From Sclerurus mexicanus (lineage: Eukaryota > Chordata > Aves > Passeriformes > Furnariidae): a stretch of 64,000 nucleotides of DNA. The stretch spans positions 850,328-914,327 of the forward strand of contig VWZF01005531.1 of assembly GCA_013396755.1 (NCBI GenBank), given 5' to 3'. Of the stretch, positions 48,723 through 62,243 are shown one piece after another. Below the pieces are notes generated by a model. It did not search any database and was not told the origin of the DNA. It saw only the letters and a program-made list of their open reading frames with translations. The position numbers and the translations under genes are program-made. Each line of letters starts with the position of its first letter. Position 1 is the first letter of the stretch.

Positions 48723-51700
48723 TTCTCTAATTTCCTCCTCACAGTTTTATCTTATTTCTAAGAGGCCAGATGCTGGGTCCATATCTGCTCAAATCTATAT
48801 TTTGCTAATGGAGCTCAGGTTTCTGTAGAAAGAAATGTAACCGAGTTCCCTTAATCCCCATTGCTGGGTGGCTCTAAAAGAGAGACTTAGTCCATCCTGC
48901 AGTGCCGAGATAAGAATCATATTTTAAACCAACTTACTTTAAATGAAATTAAATAGCTGTCAGTGTTAATTGAGGACACTTGTCCCTGGAACAAAAAAAA
49001 AATTCATTTTATTTCTTCCTTCTAAAAGAGCTGCACTTATTTCATGTATCCAAATGGTGAGACAGGGTTGACCTCCCAGAAAAGTGAGATAGACGTTTGT
49101 GCAAACTACTTTTAGGAAGGGAGGGAATCTTCTCTCAGTTTCTGTATAATTCATAAAACCTTAGATAAAACCATAAATAATGTATACTTGGACCTTTTAA
49201 TGATAACTTCCAGCAGTTTATGAGCATTGAAGTATCTTACCTGTGCAATGTTATACCCAAATTAAAGCAAAAATAATAAGTATAGATAGGATATGTGGAC
49301 AAAAAGAAAAAAAGCTGCAGCTAAAGGCTCTGTGCCACAAATGAGCTCATGCATGTGACATGGCATTTCACTTGCTGGACAGTAGTCTGGGCTGAAGCAG
49401 GGTCACAGAGCAGCAAAAGGGCTGTTCTGTGGTTTTATCTATAGGTGGTATTATAGACCACTGTATCCTTTGATGTCTTTTCTTTAAAATGTCATACAGA
49501 TGCATAAAGAAATAAATCAAAATGAAACAAATACAGGAAAAGAAAAAAACTGGTTTAGTTTTTGTTGGTAATTTGTAATTGTCTTTGAAATACCTGTTCT
49601 CTAAAAAAACATTCTAACAACCTTTTGTGTTGCTGCCTTTATTGCCATGTTACCTTTCTCAGTTAACACAAAGTCCTTTGCCAGGATTTGATATTCAGTG
49701 TCTGAACTGTACTAATTTGGCAATCTTTGTAGGAGGAGACGTTATCTTTTATGAGACCAACAAATATAAATGGAAGAAATTAAAAGGTTTTGGGTTAATT
49801 TGTTCAGACAAGCCACACAGTACCACCTGTGCTTATTAGAACAATGAACATGCAACCATCTCTAGCATTTCATAAAGGGATTTTCCTTTTAGTCCTGTTG
49901 AAGTCATTCCTAAATTGCCTCCTTTGAATATAAATACCAGTAAAGCTCAATCACTCAAACCTTTGCAAGAAGCTAACCAGAAAGAACAGCAGAGAGAATT
50001 CAATCAAAGAAACACATAAAAGCGTGAAATGTCTTTTTTGGACTCATTCTCTGTGTCTGATCAAAGCTGCAGAGCCTAATTGCAGAGATACTACATGCAA
50101 ATCGTCTCATCTGCTATCCATAAGATTGTAAAAGTCATTCCAGCATGATGATTTCCTCTTAGTTTGGAGCTCATCCCCTTCTGCTTAGCTAGCTGGTGGA
50201 ACACGTCCTTCTGCATGTGCTGAACTCTAGCTGGTGGGGCTAACCAGTGGAGCAAACCCTGGAACTCTTGTGCTACGAAAGTTCAAAACTTTAATTAAAA
50301 ACACCTTCTCTAACTGCTAAACCATCTCCTTTTAAGCATATCAAACAGATCAAGGGTCAAAGATTTATAAAGTGAACAAAACTGAATGGCCAAATTGCCT
50401 ACAAATAAGTAGAGGCATAAATTAATCTGGGTACAAGTAAAGAGGAAAATTCAGTGAAATAGAAAAAAGAATAAAACCTGAATGATCTCGTTCCATCATA
50501 TTTAAAGAAGTCAAACCCATTTTGTTCACTGGTACTTTGGGGAACAGTAGAACTGCATTTTGTTTTCACACGTGGAATGAAATGCAGAATGTGCTTCATA
50601 AAGGATGAATACTCAGAGGACTTTTTCTTTTTCCAGTGTGATCTCTGCCTTTTTCTCTCTGCTTTTCCCACCCTTTCTCACCCATCCCCAGTGCTTTTAT
50701 TCAGAAAAACACAGCATGAATAAATAAGACCACCAATAAGAATGTGAAATATTAGTGGACAAATCTTGTCATATTTCTTTACTGTGGCCACATAGTAGAA
50801 CCTGATTAAAAACTAATAAACAGCACATTACACATTTGACTTTACTAACACCCTCCTCCCACTTTTAGTTTTTCCATTTGATTTTCTCAATTCCAGGCTT
50901 TTATCACCATAGTGGTCTGATAAAAGTCTGGCTTAGTCGTGTGACACTGCAAAAAGGATTGTACTCTCAAGAACATTCTCACCATTTCTGAAGTATCCAA
51001 TTTTTGTCTCACTTGTACTGAAGAATACTTGCCCCTTGGGGTGTTCTCAACTCCACTTGAGTGCTGTGGTGTTTACATTTATACATTTATTCCAACTATG
51101 TCATTAGGTCAATATTTAATGGATGGCATTTTCCCCCACCTGACTGGGGTTAAGGTTAGATGAAGTCCTGCCTGAGCACCAGCAATGAACACTGAAGTTG
51201 TTCATATTGATTGCTCTCACTGAGGAACATGAGTACCTGAATGATTTATAGTACTGAGAGTACTCTCCAGGGTTCAGGACTGAAGACACCTGTCTGCAGC
51301 TTTACAGGGTGAGTGTATCTGTGTCAGGGTCCTGGATGGATTGCTCCAGCTGAGAGATCTGGTCCTGAGAAGCCTCTGCAGGTCTTCCCTTCCCTCCTGA
51401 GATATGCTGAGGCTCAGGTTTCCATCCCTGGTCTCTGCCTGAGCTATGTCTCCAGTGTTTGGTCTCGTATCTATCCGCCCCTAACCCCTGGACTAGAGGT
51501 CCTGGTTTAACTGTGGACCTGCCTTATCATCATGGTCTCATCTAGTGACCTGGGCTCTTAGCACAGCCTGGTGACCATCCTCAGACTTGCTCTGCTTGCT
51601 GAGTACCATGGGACAGATCCTAATTAAGGGCCTGGAGGCATTTTTAGAATAAGAAATGAGCCACTGCATTTAACCTGTGCTTCATGGAAAGATTTTAGCA

Positions 51701-51802
51701 AATCTGACTCTCTAATCCATCTGGAGATCCAAATCCTGATGAGCAAAGAGCATGGAAATATTTGTTTAATGGTGAACATGTTGTGGATGCTACGCTGACA
51801 GC

Positions 51803-51860
51803 AGGACTTGATGATCTTAAAGGTCTTTTCCAACCTTAACAATTCTTTACTTCTATGATT
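51803..51860 (+). mobile_element. CR1 LINE 3'-end fragment
   Basis: GGACTTGATGATCTTAAAGG, then TCTTTTCCAACCTTAACAAT and TTCTATGATT, match the CR1 3' terminal region in the plus orientation. Confidence 0.85.
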
Positions 51861-54800
51861 TCAAGGTTTAGCTGTATTAAGAGATCTCCCATTTGGCTTC
51901 ATCTAGAACCTTCAACTGGAAGATTTAAAGGGAGAAATGCTTTTTTCTCCCCAGAATATTTGGGGCTTACAAATTTCTCAGCTCAGAAACAAATGCTGAG
52001 CAAGACACTGGTGGGCAGAAGTCTTTGCCAAGCAAAATGCCTGTGTCACAAAAGGCAATATTTTCATGAAAAATACGATATTTATTGGAAACACATGATT
52101 ATTTTGTGGCAAATAGGTACCGGTTTCAAAACCTACAAGGGAGATCGCCTTAAACTTTCCTATTCTTTCTTTTTCCTGTCATTTCCCTGTTGCTGGTAGG
52201 TAAACCATTTGCAGCTGTTTACAATTTCCAGTCAGACTAAACTAACCTGGTGCAGTTTGGAAGAAGAACTCACGAGGACCATTCTCATAACAGCTCAGGC
52301 AAGCGCTGGAAACAGTGACTGAAATGGCAGCTGGAAACAGCTGTCAGGGAGAAGATCACCATTTTGCCTCCTTTCATGAAGACATGATGGGGTTTGGTAA
52401 CACACTGCCAGTGGGGTGTCCCTTTTTCCTGCCCGACTCCTTCTCTCTTTCCCTGCATTGCAGCACGATGAGACTCTGACAGGGCAGTCTCATACTCTTG
52501 CTGGGTATGGGGAGAAGCCAAAGGGGAATAGCGCAGCAAAAGGGCCATAAGACACAGGTTGTTTGTTAGGGTTGCTGCCTGCTGATGGCTCCAACACAAT
52601 GCTCAGAGCCAGTCTCAGAGAAAGGAGAGAGAGAGCAAAACAGAAAATGCAGAAGGCAGAGACACGAACACCAAATTTTGCGGGGTTTTGAACCTGAAGT
52701 GGTTTACAGCTCTGCTCCATTAAGAGCAACAGGGTGAGGAGACTCCAATTCATCAAAGCCATGAAACAAATCCTGCCTTAAGCCTTCGGGTTTCACATGA
52801 AAAAAAAAAAAAAGAGAAAACAGAAGCCAAAAACGTTCAATAAAACCACAGGAACAATAAATCTGCCCGGTTTCATGCAGAAAAGCTACCTTTGAAACAT
52901 CCTCTGGCAAAGCCGATGAGAGCTTCAAGTCCCTAATGAAACCTGAAACCTGCGGGCTTGTGTTTTGGCTGTTAACTCGGCACAAGTCAGGGAAAGAGCT
53001 AACCCCACAACCCAGGGGAAAAAAACCTTAAAACATCTCTGCCGCTTCCTCCTTCCCAAGGCATTCCTGCTCTCTGGCACTTCCAGGAGGGGACAAACCG
53101 TGCGGATTCTGCGGGAACTGCTGCAAGAATGATGCTGCCCACATTTCGGAGAGATTTTAGGCTGGGCTTGGGTGCTCTGTGGCCAGGAGATAACACGCAG
53201 CCTTAGGAGTGAGAGGAGTGGTACCCTCTATCACCCAGTCTTCATAAGATGCACGGACAAAGCACAGGGAGCGATTCCCGCAGCTCAGCGAGTGATACAG
53301 GGATTTCCTTTCAAACACCTCCAGCCCTTATTCTACTTCTTTTCCAGCTAGTTAGTACTATTGCTACGGCAAAGAGTTTAGCAAGCCAAGAGAAAGTGCC
53401 AAAATCGCTACTTTCCTGGGGACAGTGGGTAAAGGGCAAGACTGCCCTGAAATTAGCAGATAAGAGCAGACCTCAACTGAGGCTTTTATCGGTTGTTTGT
53501 GTTCACCGAGGCCAGATGATTTTCAAGGAGCCGCTCAGAGATTTAAAGCCCTGATGTGACAGGAACTCTTTGATTTTAATGTTCCTGCCCTCTTCTTGCA
53601 GCCAGTGTTTATGTAAACTTGAGAAAAACTGCCACTACTGTTCATCTCCCTCATTTTTCAGCCTTAATGGTAATTACATTCCACGCATGACAGGAGACTC
53701 AGCATCGCGTTCAAGACGGAGGCTGTAACGCTGCCTTTGACATGCCATTACTTTGCATTAAGTCACGGTTTCATAGAGGGGGAAGAATAACATGTTGCAA
53801 AAGCGTGGGCTTAATGACCATTGCAAAAAACATACTGTTGATGTGTGTAAGTGGCTTCAATAAAACACTGCAGCCTGAGATTTCCAGGGGCATCCAACTG
53901 ATGCTATTGGAATTTAATTGAAGCAAAGGTTCCAGTTTCCCTGGGCTCTTTTGAAATCGCAGCCTCTAAACTTTCTGTTTAAAGGGCTGTGGATTTTCTT
54001 CCCTATCTTCTGGAAAACAGCGAGTCAGTCCTCCAGCTATGTGAAGGGGTGATGAGATGGGAGGTGCGTGCTCTGGGTTTCTGTCTATAGCCAAAAGCCT
54101 TTCTTTCTGCATAAGTGCCTCAAGTTTTTCACCTACTGCTTTCATATCAAAGCCCCTTTCAATACTGTTTGGTTGGGGTTTTTCTTTCATGTCAGATCTT
54201 CTCTTTCAGGGACAAAATTTCTATTTGTGCAAGATTGTCACCATACCCTTCTTTGCTCCCAGCATTTCTCTCTCAGCTGCTAAGCAATCTTTTCTCTGTG
54301 CCTTGGAAAAATCCCATGCTACCAAATATTTGCTACATCTGCCCATTTCTGCTTGAACTACAAACCTTAAGAGAGGTTGCTTTTTGTGTACTGCAATGAA
54401 AAAAAGATGGTGATTTTAACATGTTGCTTACTTAGCAAATAATTCACTCCTTTTCCTTTGTTTCATCTGCTTGATCTTTGCTATTCCAGATACAATCTAG
54501 TCAGTTGATAGTGTGAAGGAGGAAAAATCGGTAATGGTTGCTAGTTTTCTCCTCCAGATACAATGCTGTCTGCGTGCACACCTGACTGATGGCCACATAT
54601 TGCATGTTTTTGAGAAAACACAGCAAGTTGCTTCAACAAACTCCCACAAGATACAGCTTACAACTGCTTCTTGTGTGACACTCAGAGCAGTGCAATGTAC
54701 ACAAGCATCATCTGAGACATCCCACAGCTGCAAGCAACAGGCAGCAGAGCAGAGAGGATGTTTCAGTCTGGAAGCAAAGTTCATCCTCAAGCGCCCAAAT

Positions 54801-56849
54801 ATCATTACCCATCTGAACTGCACTCCTAGCAGCCTCAGGCTAAAATAAATGGACCACACTGAGTGATTTCAAGCAAGTCTTGACATAAAAGCATCTTTGA
54901 CTCACAGTTTCAACCCTGAAACAAAGCCAACTGCTCTGGGCAAGGATTATTTCTGTAGCACTTCAGTTTCAGCCTTGGCTCCAAGCTCCCAGAGAGGAAA
55001 AAGGTGGTTTTACCTTGAGCAGAAGCCAGGTTATTCCCCCATCTCACACCAGCTGTCCTGCCAGCAGCCCCTCCAGGATAACCCTTGTCTGCTTCCACAG
55101 CCTCAGGCATTCCCCTTGCAGTCCCTGCCCTCACCTTGCTAGCACAGACTGGAGCTGAGGCCAGCCCAGGCTGATTTACCTACTTGTAAGGGTCAGTTGT
55201 TGCAGGCGTTGGCAAAGGAGTGTGCTGGGGAACCAGGGCTATCGCGCCAGCCTGTTGTGCCAGTGGGGCCACCCAGTGCTGCAGCCTACATCTCCTGGGA
55301 GCAGCAAGGTGCCACCACTTCTCAAGAAGGTAGGAAGCTTCAAGATTACAGTGGTTTTAAAACTATGTCTGTTGAACAAGCAACTTTTTCTCTCCATCCT
55401 GGCAAGCAAAATATATCTGTGTGTATATAACAGGCCAAAAGCTGCATCTGTTACTCTGCAAGCAGAGGTGCCCTAGAGAGGGGGAACTACAAAAAAGGAA
55501 ATCATTCACCTGTATGTTCCATCTAGCCTATGTTGAGAGGAAACAACCAGGCAGTATTCTCCTCCTAATGGAAATGGACTGTACACCAATTATATTAGTT
55601 TTCATTCTTTAAATTACAGATTAGATTTTAAATTCCACACTGCTTCCAAAGACCTTTTTAAAGGCCTTTCTCAGGGTTTTAGCTCATGGCCCTTACAGAA
55701 TTTGCTTTAGATGACACAGAGGAAAAAAAAAAAAGCAGAAAAAACCTTAAACCCCAATCGATTGCTCTGGTAATGGAAATGGAAACCCTGCTTGTCCTTA
55801 TTATCATGAGCCTTATTACCCTTGTCATCACCACCACCATTATGCCATGAGGCTTTTATTCTCCAGGCATTGTGAGGAGGTTCAGCGGCAGAAGGGGCAA
55901 GCACCCAAGCCTCTGCCTGCTTGGAGCTGCAGAGCCACACTCCCATCTGTCAGTGGTTCCCTTAAGTGGTGCTTTATCTTCTCTGCCTAACGACTTGCAC
56001 TTTATTGTATCTGTGTCACAGTAATGCCTGAGTTCTCTGCTAAAATCAGGGATCCCCTTCAATGATTGCCTGTGCAGCCTTACACAAAAGAAATAGTCCC
56101 TGCCTCATGGAGCTTACATTTGAACCACCAGGGTTTTCTATGCTGGATGCTCACCCTCTCTTGATGAACAGAGACTAGACCATGAAGGAGGACATACAGA
56201 CACTGAGCAAGAACAAATAAAATTTTTTTCTTGGAATGCCCACCATGCAATTCAGGAAGTATGGTTCCCTTGAAGCAGCACATGGAAAACCACATTTTCT
56301 ATAGATGCAGAGGGTCAAATTCCATCATTCAGCCTAGATGCAAGTCCAGGTCAGCTCTAGGGACTTTAATAGAAATTACCAGATTTTCGGGAAGATCAGT
56401 GAGAGCAGGGTATAGTCCACAGCAAACACTTAAAAAATGCCATGTTAGGGACTTTGCTGCAGACACACAAAAAAGACTGTAGGTAGTGAAATATCGGTAA
56501 CTTCATCATTTCAGTAGAATTATATGACTGTGATTGGGTATTTTTGTAGGCACGATTAAGCTGGAATCTCCCAAATGACATACAACAAACTGTCATTGGA
56601 GTGACTGTGCAGGAAGTATAAGGCCTGAACGTGGCAATAGGATTAGACCAAAATATTTCCTCTCCCCTAGAAATCTTGGCAGTATGAGAGTTTCCTCAGG
56701 TTCTCCAAATGATGTTTTGCTCTTCTACAGAGCTATGTATTTAATAGAGAAAAATAGGTCAAAAAGTGTATTTCAGAAAGGTTTTTCTAATCTAATGAAT
56801 ATCAGTGCTGCTGATACTAAAGCCCTGTGGGCACAAAGTTCCCAAGGGA
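51861..56849. other. Intergenic, no confident gene
   Basis: Non-coding. An A14 run lies at 52800-52814 and an A-rich run at 55722-55734. Overlapping frames of more than 110 codons on opposite strands at 54497-54859 look like chance. The moderately conserved-looking stretch at 53690-53900 is only an impression. Confidence 0.6.
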
Positions 56850-56957
56850 ACTCTGGCACTTAGGGACATGTTTTAGTGGTGGTCTTGGCAGTGCTGGGTT
56901 AGCAGCTGAACTCACTGATCTTAAAGGTCTTTTCCAACCTAAATGATTCTGTGATGT
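56850..56957 (+). mobile_element. CR1 LINE 3'-end fragment
   Basis: GGCACTTAGGGACATGTTTT, AGTGGTGGTCTTGGCAGTGC, then GATCTTAAAGGTCTTTTCCA and ACCTAAATGATTCTGTGAT form a well-preserved CR1 3' end in the plus orientation. The subfamily is distinct in detail from the 31228-32310 copy. Confidence 0.9.
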
Positions 56958-57449
56958 CCTGAAAGTGCTAGAATGGGGCTCCCACAAAACATGCTACTTT
57001 CCTAGTATCTCCCTAAGGCACCCAAGGTCCATATCTCCTCGTGGTCCTTGGGTTCCACCGGTGCTCAAGGAAAAGAGAACTACTGTGTGAGAACACTGGG
57101 CTGCTGCTGACAAAGGGCCACTGCCTTCTCCAGGAGTAGACCAGTGGGGTCAGGACGGGCACTGCAGTCACCCATCCACTGTCTCTTCAGGACCAGAGAT
57201 AGCACCTCTGTGTCATGCTGTACTGTGTCACAAGGACGGTGCCCATCTGGGCATCGCTGCAAGGATGCCGTGTTGCAAGGCATAAATGTGCTTGAAGGGC
57301 TTGGAAAAGAAGGCTGTAGAAGCAGAGCGAGCTGAACCTTGATCTGAGCCTGACACTTGTGTCCTGGGCTCCAGATCCTTACTTCAGCTGGCAGCCAGAC
57401 CATCTAGAAACTCTCATGTCTCTCTTCCTCCCTCCTTTGCCTCGTGCAC

Positions 57450-57640
57450 CGCTCACAGCCTAATTAGCTGTTCCTATTATTGCTACCTTTCTCCCATGAT
57501 TGCCTTGTTCGCTCCTAACAATGAGGAATGCGACTGGCTGGCAGTTATCAGCTAATTGGGGCTGAATAAGGTCACTGGCTAGGCATTATCCTGACCAAAC
57601 CAAAATGCACATTGACATGCAGTGCAAACATTATCCTCTG
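57450..57640. promoter_or_regulatory. Candidate cis-regulatory element
   Basis: TAATTAGC (57461), GGAATGCG (57525, TEAD-like), TTATCAG (57545, GATA-like), GCTAATTGG (57551, homeodomain-like), ATTATCC (57584 and 57630, GATA-like) and TGCATGAAATAT (57639, POU-like) lie within 190 bp. These are short motifs, so the cluster is only suggestive. It lies about 35 kb upstream of TBX20. Confidence 0.3.
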
Positions 57641-60600
57641 CATGAAATATCCCAGCTTTAACCAGAAGCATGCCTTCCGACTTTGGGTGAAGCCGTTCTT
57701 CAAAACCTCCACTGTGGTTCTGTCAGATCCGAGGGGATAAAAGCTGCAAGAAAGAGTCCACAGTGGCACACGTGCCTCTGCACACTGTGTAAGCAAGTTT
57801 TCTGGCAGCCTTATTCGCCGAGGCACACGAGGGAAGTGACTGTGGTTGAAAGTAGGATCATCTTTAGGCACAGTGATTGCAGGGATGAATTTCTGCATTC
57901 GGTGAATCTCACACATCTGCACATTGCAAGAATGGTCCCAGAGTGTCTTGCTGCGTGTTGGGAGTTGATGTTTCTTTTCCACAATCCGTTTGACCTGGTT
58001 AGAAATCCTTGCTTTAAAACATTCATTTGATTCCTCAGCGGCTGCCCTCTTTAACCTTTCTAGCATCCTGGTTTTATTTGCTAATGATCTGTTTACACCA
58101 CCAAAGTTTTGTTGATATGGGTGGTTGAGACATGTCTATTAATCACCCTAATGCCCATATTAATTTTCCTGTTCATGCATCACCGTGCCTTTTTTGTTAT
58201 TCTTAATTCACTTGATAAATCTTTCACTCATTCAATTAGAAAACTGGAATAATACCCTGTGACCTAAGGTGCCAGTCAGACATCAAGCTTAAGTCACAAA
58301 GGGGCTGACTAAGAGATTTGATGGACAAGGCATGAAGTCTGACATAAGAAGAAAACATCTCTGTACTTCATTGAATATCACTTCCTCTGCTGTTGGGAAG
58401 CCAGACCCACAACATGGGCAGGTGTTTACTATGGTTATGTTCTCTGGGAGGCAATCTGGGTGCCCTGTATGGGTTGCCTTGAGGATGGATATTGTATCTG
58501 GCATTTTAGGATTAGAGACTGATTTCTTCTCATAGCACTGTTCTCATTTAACAAGGATGTCAGGTTCTCTGAGTTGATACATTCAAATACACAAGAAAGT
58601 TTGCAGTTTTCCTAGTCTCTATTACTTTATATAAGTGAATAATGAGTACATGAGTAAAAAGCCTCATTGAGTTGAAGGTGAGCATTAAAAAAATATACCT
58701 GCAGCTCAGGCTGGCTGCACAGTCAGCAAACGGTGGATAGAGTGGATGCTTGCTCCCTTCAACAGCAGGGGAAAGAGGGTGGAGAAGGGGGGGCACTGCC
58801 AGAAAATCTTCATATGCTGATCGTTGACACTCAGATTTCAGATCTTCTGACAGAAAGAAAGGACTTAACCGATCAAGAAGATTAACAGTGATGAGGTTGA
58901 AGTTCAGCTCTGATATAAAGTGATTTAACACTTGCTTGTGCAAAACACTGACCAAGAGTTTCCTTGTGCCTTCAACTGAGCAGAAAATCTCTGTGAAATT
59001 ATCAAAAATAATGGCATCCTTTATGAGCTTTCATCCCCACACCATATGGCTGCAGCTGTTTCCACGCAGGACCCTGCACTTGGTGCACATGTGTGTCTGC
59101 AGCTGTATGTCAGAGATGGGGCTGCCCATCTTCTGTGTGCAGGAGCCCACTGCTTGGACACTCACAAGTTTCAATAGACCGAAATCTTCCAGGTCATCTA
59201 TTTCAGGGTGACTCCAGTTCAATATCTCCAACTCAGCACCAAACTCTTTCCCTGATAAGTGTAACTAATGGCTTTTGGGATCCAGGGAGATGTTTTAGGA
59301 AGGACAGAGGCCAGTATCTTTCCAGGTCAGGGACCACAGAGGATTTTAGTAATCCAGCGTTGGGTTTCCCCAAGTCTGCAGCCCACCACGTGCTGCTGAT
59401 GCATCCCATGGGTCTGAGCATACTGCCCTTCCTGATGGAGGCCATGAATAGGAGTGAAGAGGAGTGGGGGAAGAGTATACCCAAAAGGTGGTGGGTGGGA
59501 GAAGAGATGGGAGGAGATAACGCCACTGCTCAGATGTGAGAAGAAGAGCTCCTGCGATTCTTCTTCCTTTGTAGTCTAAGAATTTCTTCTAATAAATTCA
59601 GTGAAAATCCGTCTATTCTAATGGGAGTTCCCAAGAGATTAACTGGAAAACCCCCTACTGATCCTTAGGACCCAAATTGGGTGATGTGTCTGCACCATGG
59701 CATGGGACTCGGGGGTGGTAGGGATGACTGGAAATCACATGGGTACTTATGAATTTACAGCCTCTTTTCAAAAGAGACACTGGTTCTTGGAAAAAGAGTT
59801 CTTCAAGGGAAAAAGTACCAGAAGAAAAGTATCTGGGTAAATTACAGTTCTGAAAATTTATATTAGTTTCTAAGTACTTTAGAAAAAAAAACAACTAGAA
59901 GTATGTATGTTGTTCTGATACTTTGGTGTTCCTTTTCTTTGCTTAAGTTTAAACAAAACAAATGAAGTGTCACTTTGTATCAGTTAAACCCCCCCAAACC
60001 CCACTCTTTTTACTAGTTCAATCCGCAGCATCTTTTCTTACTTCTTCATTAGGCAGGAAACAAAGTAACTTTGTACTGATACAGATTAACTCCATTTTAA
60101 ATAATGAGCCAAAAAACTCACCCCAAAATAATCACTTGTTCTTGCTGCTCAATTTAGAGCTGTTATGGAAGGTTGATGAGCTTAGGCTTTGTCATCTTGC
60201 CCATATTCTTGAACACCTAATGCACATGAAAATATTTCCTTACAGTTCCTGAGTTCCCAAACCCACAGTTACATTCAGTTACTCCTAACAAGGTCTTGTG
60301 CATGCTCAAATTTTTCAACCCAGCAACAAGAAGTGAATATTTTTGCACCTTGAGAAACATATGGGCCACTTACAATTTGAAATATTTCCCTTGCCTTCTA
60401 GCATGACTGAAAAGATTGTAATAGCAGATTTGATTTTTTCTTTAATCCTTTTGAGAAATTGAATCAGCTCTGACACTGCTGCTTTTTTTTCCCCAAAAAG
60501 TGAAATCTTTGAATCAATTTTTAATAAGATTGTAATTGACAAATCTATTGGAACATTAGTGAACATTTAAATACTAATTAGCTAAGCCACTGCTAATCTC

Positions 60601-60730
60601 TCCTCAGCAGAGCTCACAGACACAAACGTCAATTAAACCTGAGTTTGTCCCCAAGGAAGGAAAGGTCAGAGGGTAGTGTTCAGTCAGCTGTGAGATTATG
60701 TTAACGCAGTGTTAGGAGTAATAATCTCTG

Positions 60731-60822
60731 GAAAAAAAACCCCAAAAAACAAAAAACCCAACCCAACAAAAGAACCAAAAAAACCACCAAACCCACCAAA
60801 TAAAACCCCCCAAACCAAACTT
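60731..60822. repeat. A/C-rich low-complexity tract
   Basis: About 90 bases almost free of G and T, made of runs of A separated by CC, CCC or ACC words. Confidence 0.9.
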
Positions 60823-62243
60823 TCTCTTATTTTATCTTCATAAATAATTGCATTAAGTACAGGGTTGGGTGGGCAGAGACAAGGGGAGAATTACAGGGAT
60901 TGAATCAACAATTGCTGCCTCTTTAGCAACAAACCAAACAGCCATCAATCCATTGCCTAAGGAGTTAGGAGACAGCTCATTCCCTGCTTACAGTTAAATC
61001 ACTGAGTATCTCAAGCAAACTCCTTTCTGTTTCCACCAGGTTAAGATTTAGCTTTTTATTTACTCCTGAATTGCCATAAAGCATTTAAATCTGGGGGTTG
61101 TTTTATTCCCTCCCTAACAACACCCGCTTTCTTCCCCAAGGAAAAGCACACCTGAAGACTGTAAACCCCTCCAACCTTACCAAGACCTGCGGATCTATTT
61201 GCAGTGATTAGCAAACATAGGACAGCAAAATAAGTGGTGTGTGCTCACCATGGTCTCTCACTTTGCTTCCTTTTGCTTTTCAGAGCACTTTATTCCAGTC
61301 CTGCACTTAGAAGGCAGATGGTTTTGAGTACACAATCCATCCCATTAAAGTCAAGGGACTTCTGCACTCTGAATTACCCAAGGGTTTCTGTAGACCGAAG
61401 CTGTAGCTCATGCAAATTCATGAACTGGCAGCAAAGAGGTATGTTTAAGTATAGGTTGCAATGTTTCTGCAGATCATTTGTTTATTTTGCATCGATGGAT
61501 TTCAGCACCTGTTTAAAGTTAAGCACTTGCTTCCTCAAGGAGGGACTCAAATACCTTCTTTTTAACTTATATCTAGCGCCCTTTCTTCCCCACACAATCT
61601 TCCAAGGAGAGGTTCCTTGTGTAGAGAGCAGCTCCTGAGACACAGTCTCAGAAGTTCAGCTCTGCCGATAATGTAAAATTAATCGCTTCAAACAAAGAGG
61701 TAAAGCACACAACAGATGATTCCTGATCCCGGCTCCCACTGTGAGAAGTGTGTAGATAAACAGCTCCCTCCCATGAGAGTAAGGTTCTTGTATCAGCCTT
61801 TCTCAAAACCCTATATTTATATATAAACTTTATGATAGAGTATGGGCAGCCTATAGCATGGTAGAGTTAAAGTTAAGGCACGTGGAAAGGGCAAACTGCT
61901 ATGGGAAGTGTTTTGAAAAACCAAACACTATAAAGTTACACAACTTGGTGGTGAGGCTTCATGTACAACATATGGATTCTTCCTGTTCTTGGAAAGGTTT
62001 AGCATTAGAGTCTCTTAACTATGCTTAAAAAGGGGAAAAAAAAAGAAAAAAAAAAAGAAATTCTATAAACCATTCTTCCAAAAACAAGATTAAAATATCC
62101 CCAACATAGTTTAAAAAAAAATCTGTTCATGTGCCACGCTGGTTAGCAAGCTATGTATATGTTGATTTATTTAGGAGCTTTGGCAAAATCTCAGCAGAGA
62201 AAAATATTACAGCTTGCTGTCATAATTTGCTAAAGTTTAAGTG

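Larger units (their letters stand above)
46076..51802. other. Intergenic, no confident gene
   Basis: Contains a perfect 12-bp hairpin at 46640-46672 and a palindromic repeat remnant at 48663-48722, both listed separately. Otherwise AT-rich non-coding sequence with short, unconvincing open frames. Confidence 0.6.
56958..62243. other. Intergenic, no confident gene
   Basis: Holds a cluster of transcription factor-like words at 57450-57640, next to a 164-codon minus-strand frame (58066-57572) with no recognisable family. It also has an A/C-rich low-complexity tract at 60731-60822, a segment at 61330-61540 vaguely resembling the repeat at 41246, and an A-rich run at about 62034-62059. Confidence 0.55.

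Noticed and set aside
54497..54859. Overlapping 111- and 120-codon frames on opposite strands
   Set aside because: Both strands are open by chance over the same interval. There is no family resemblance or splice-site support.
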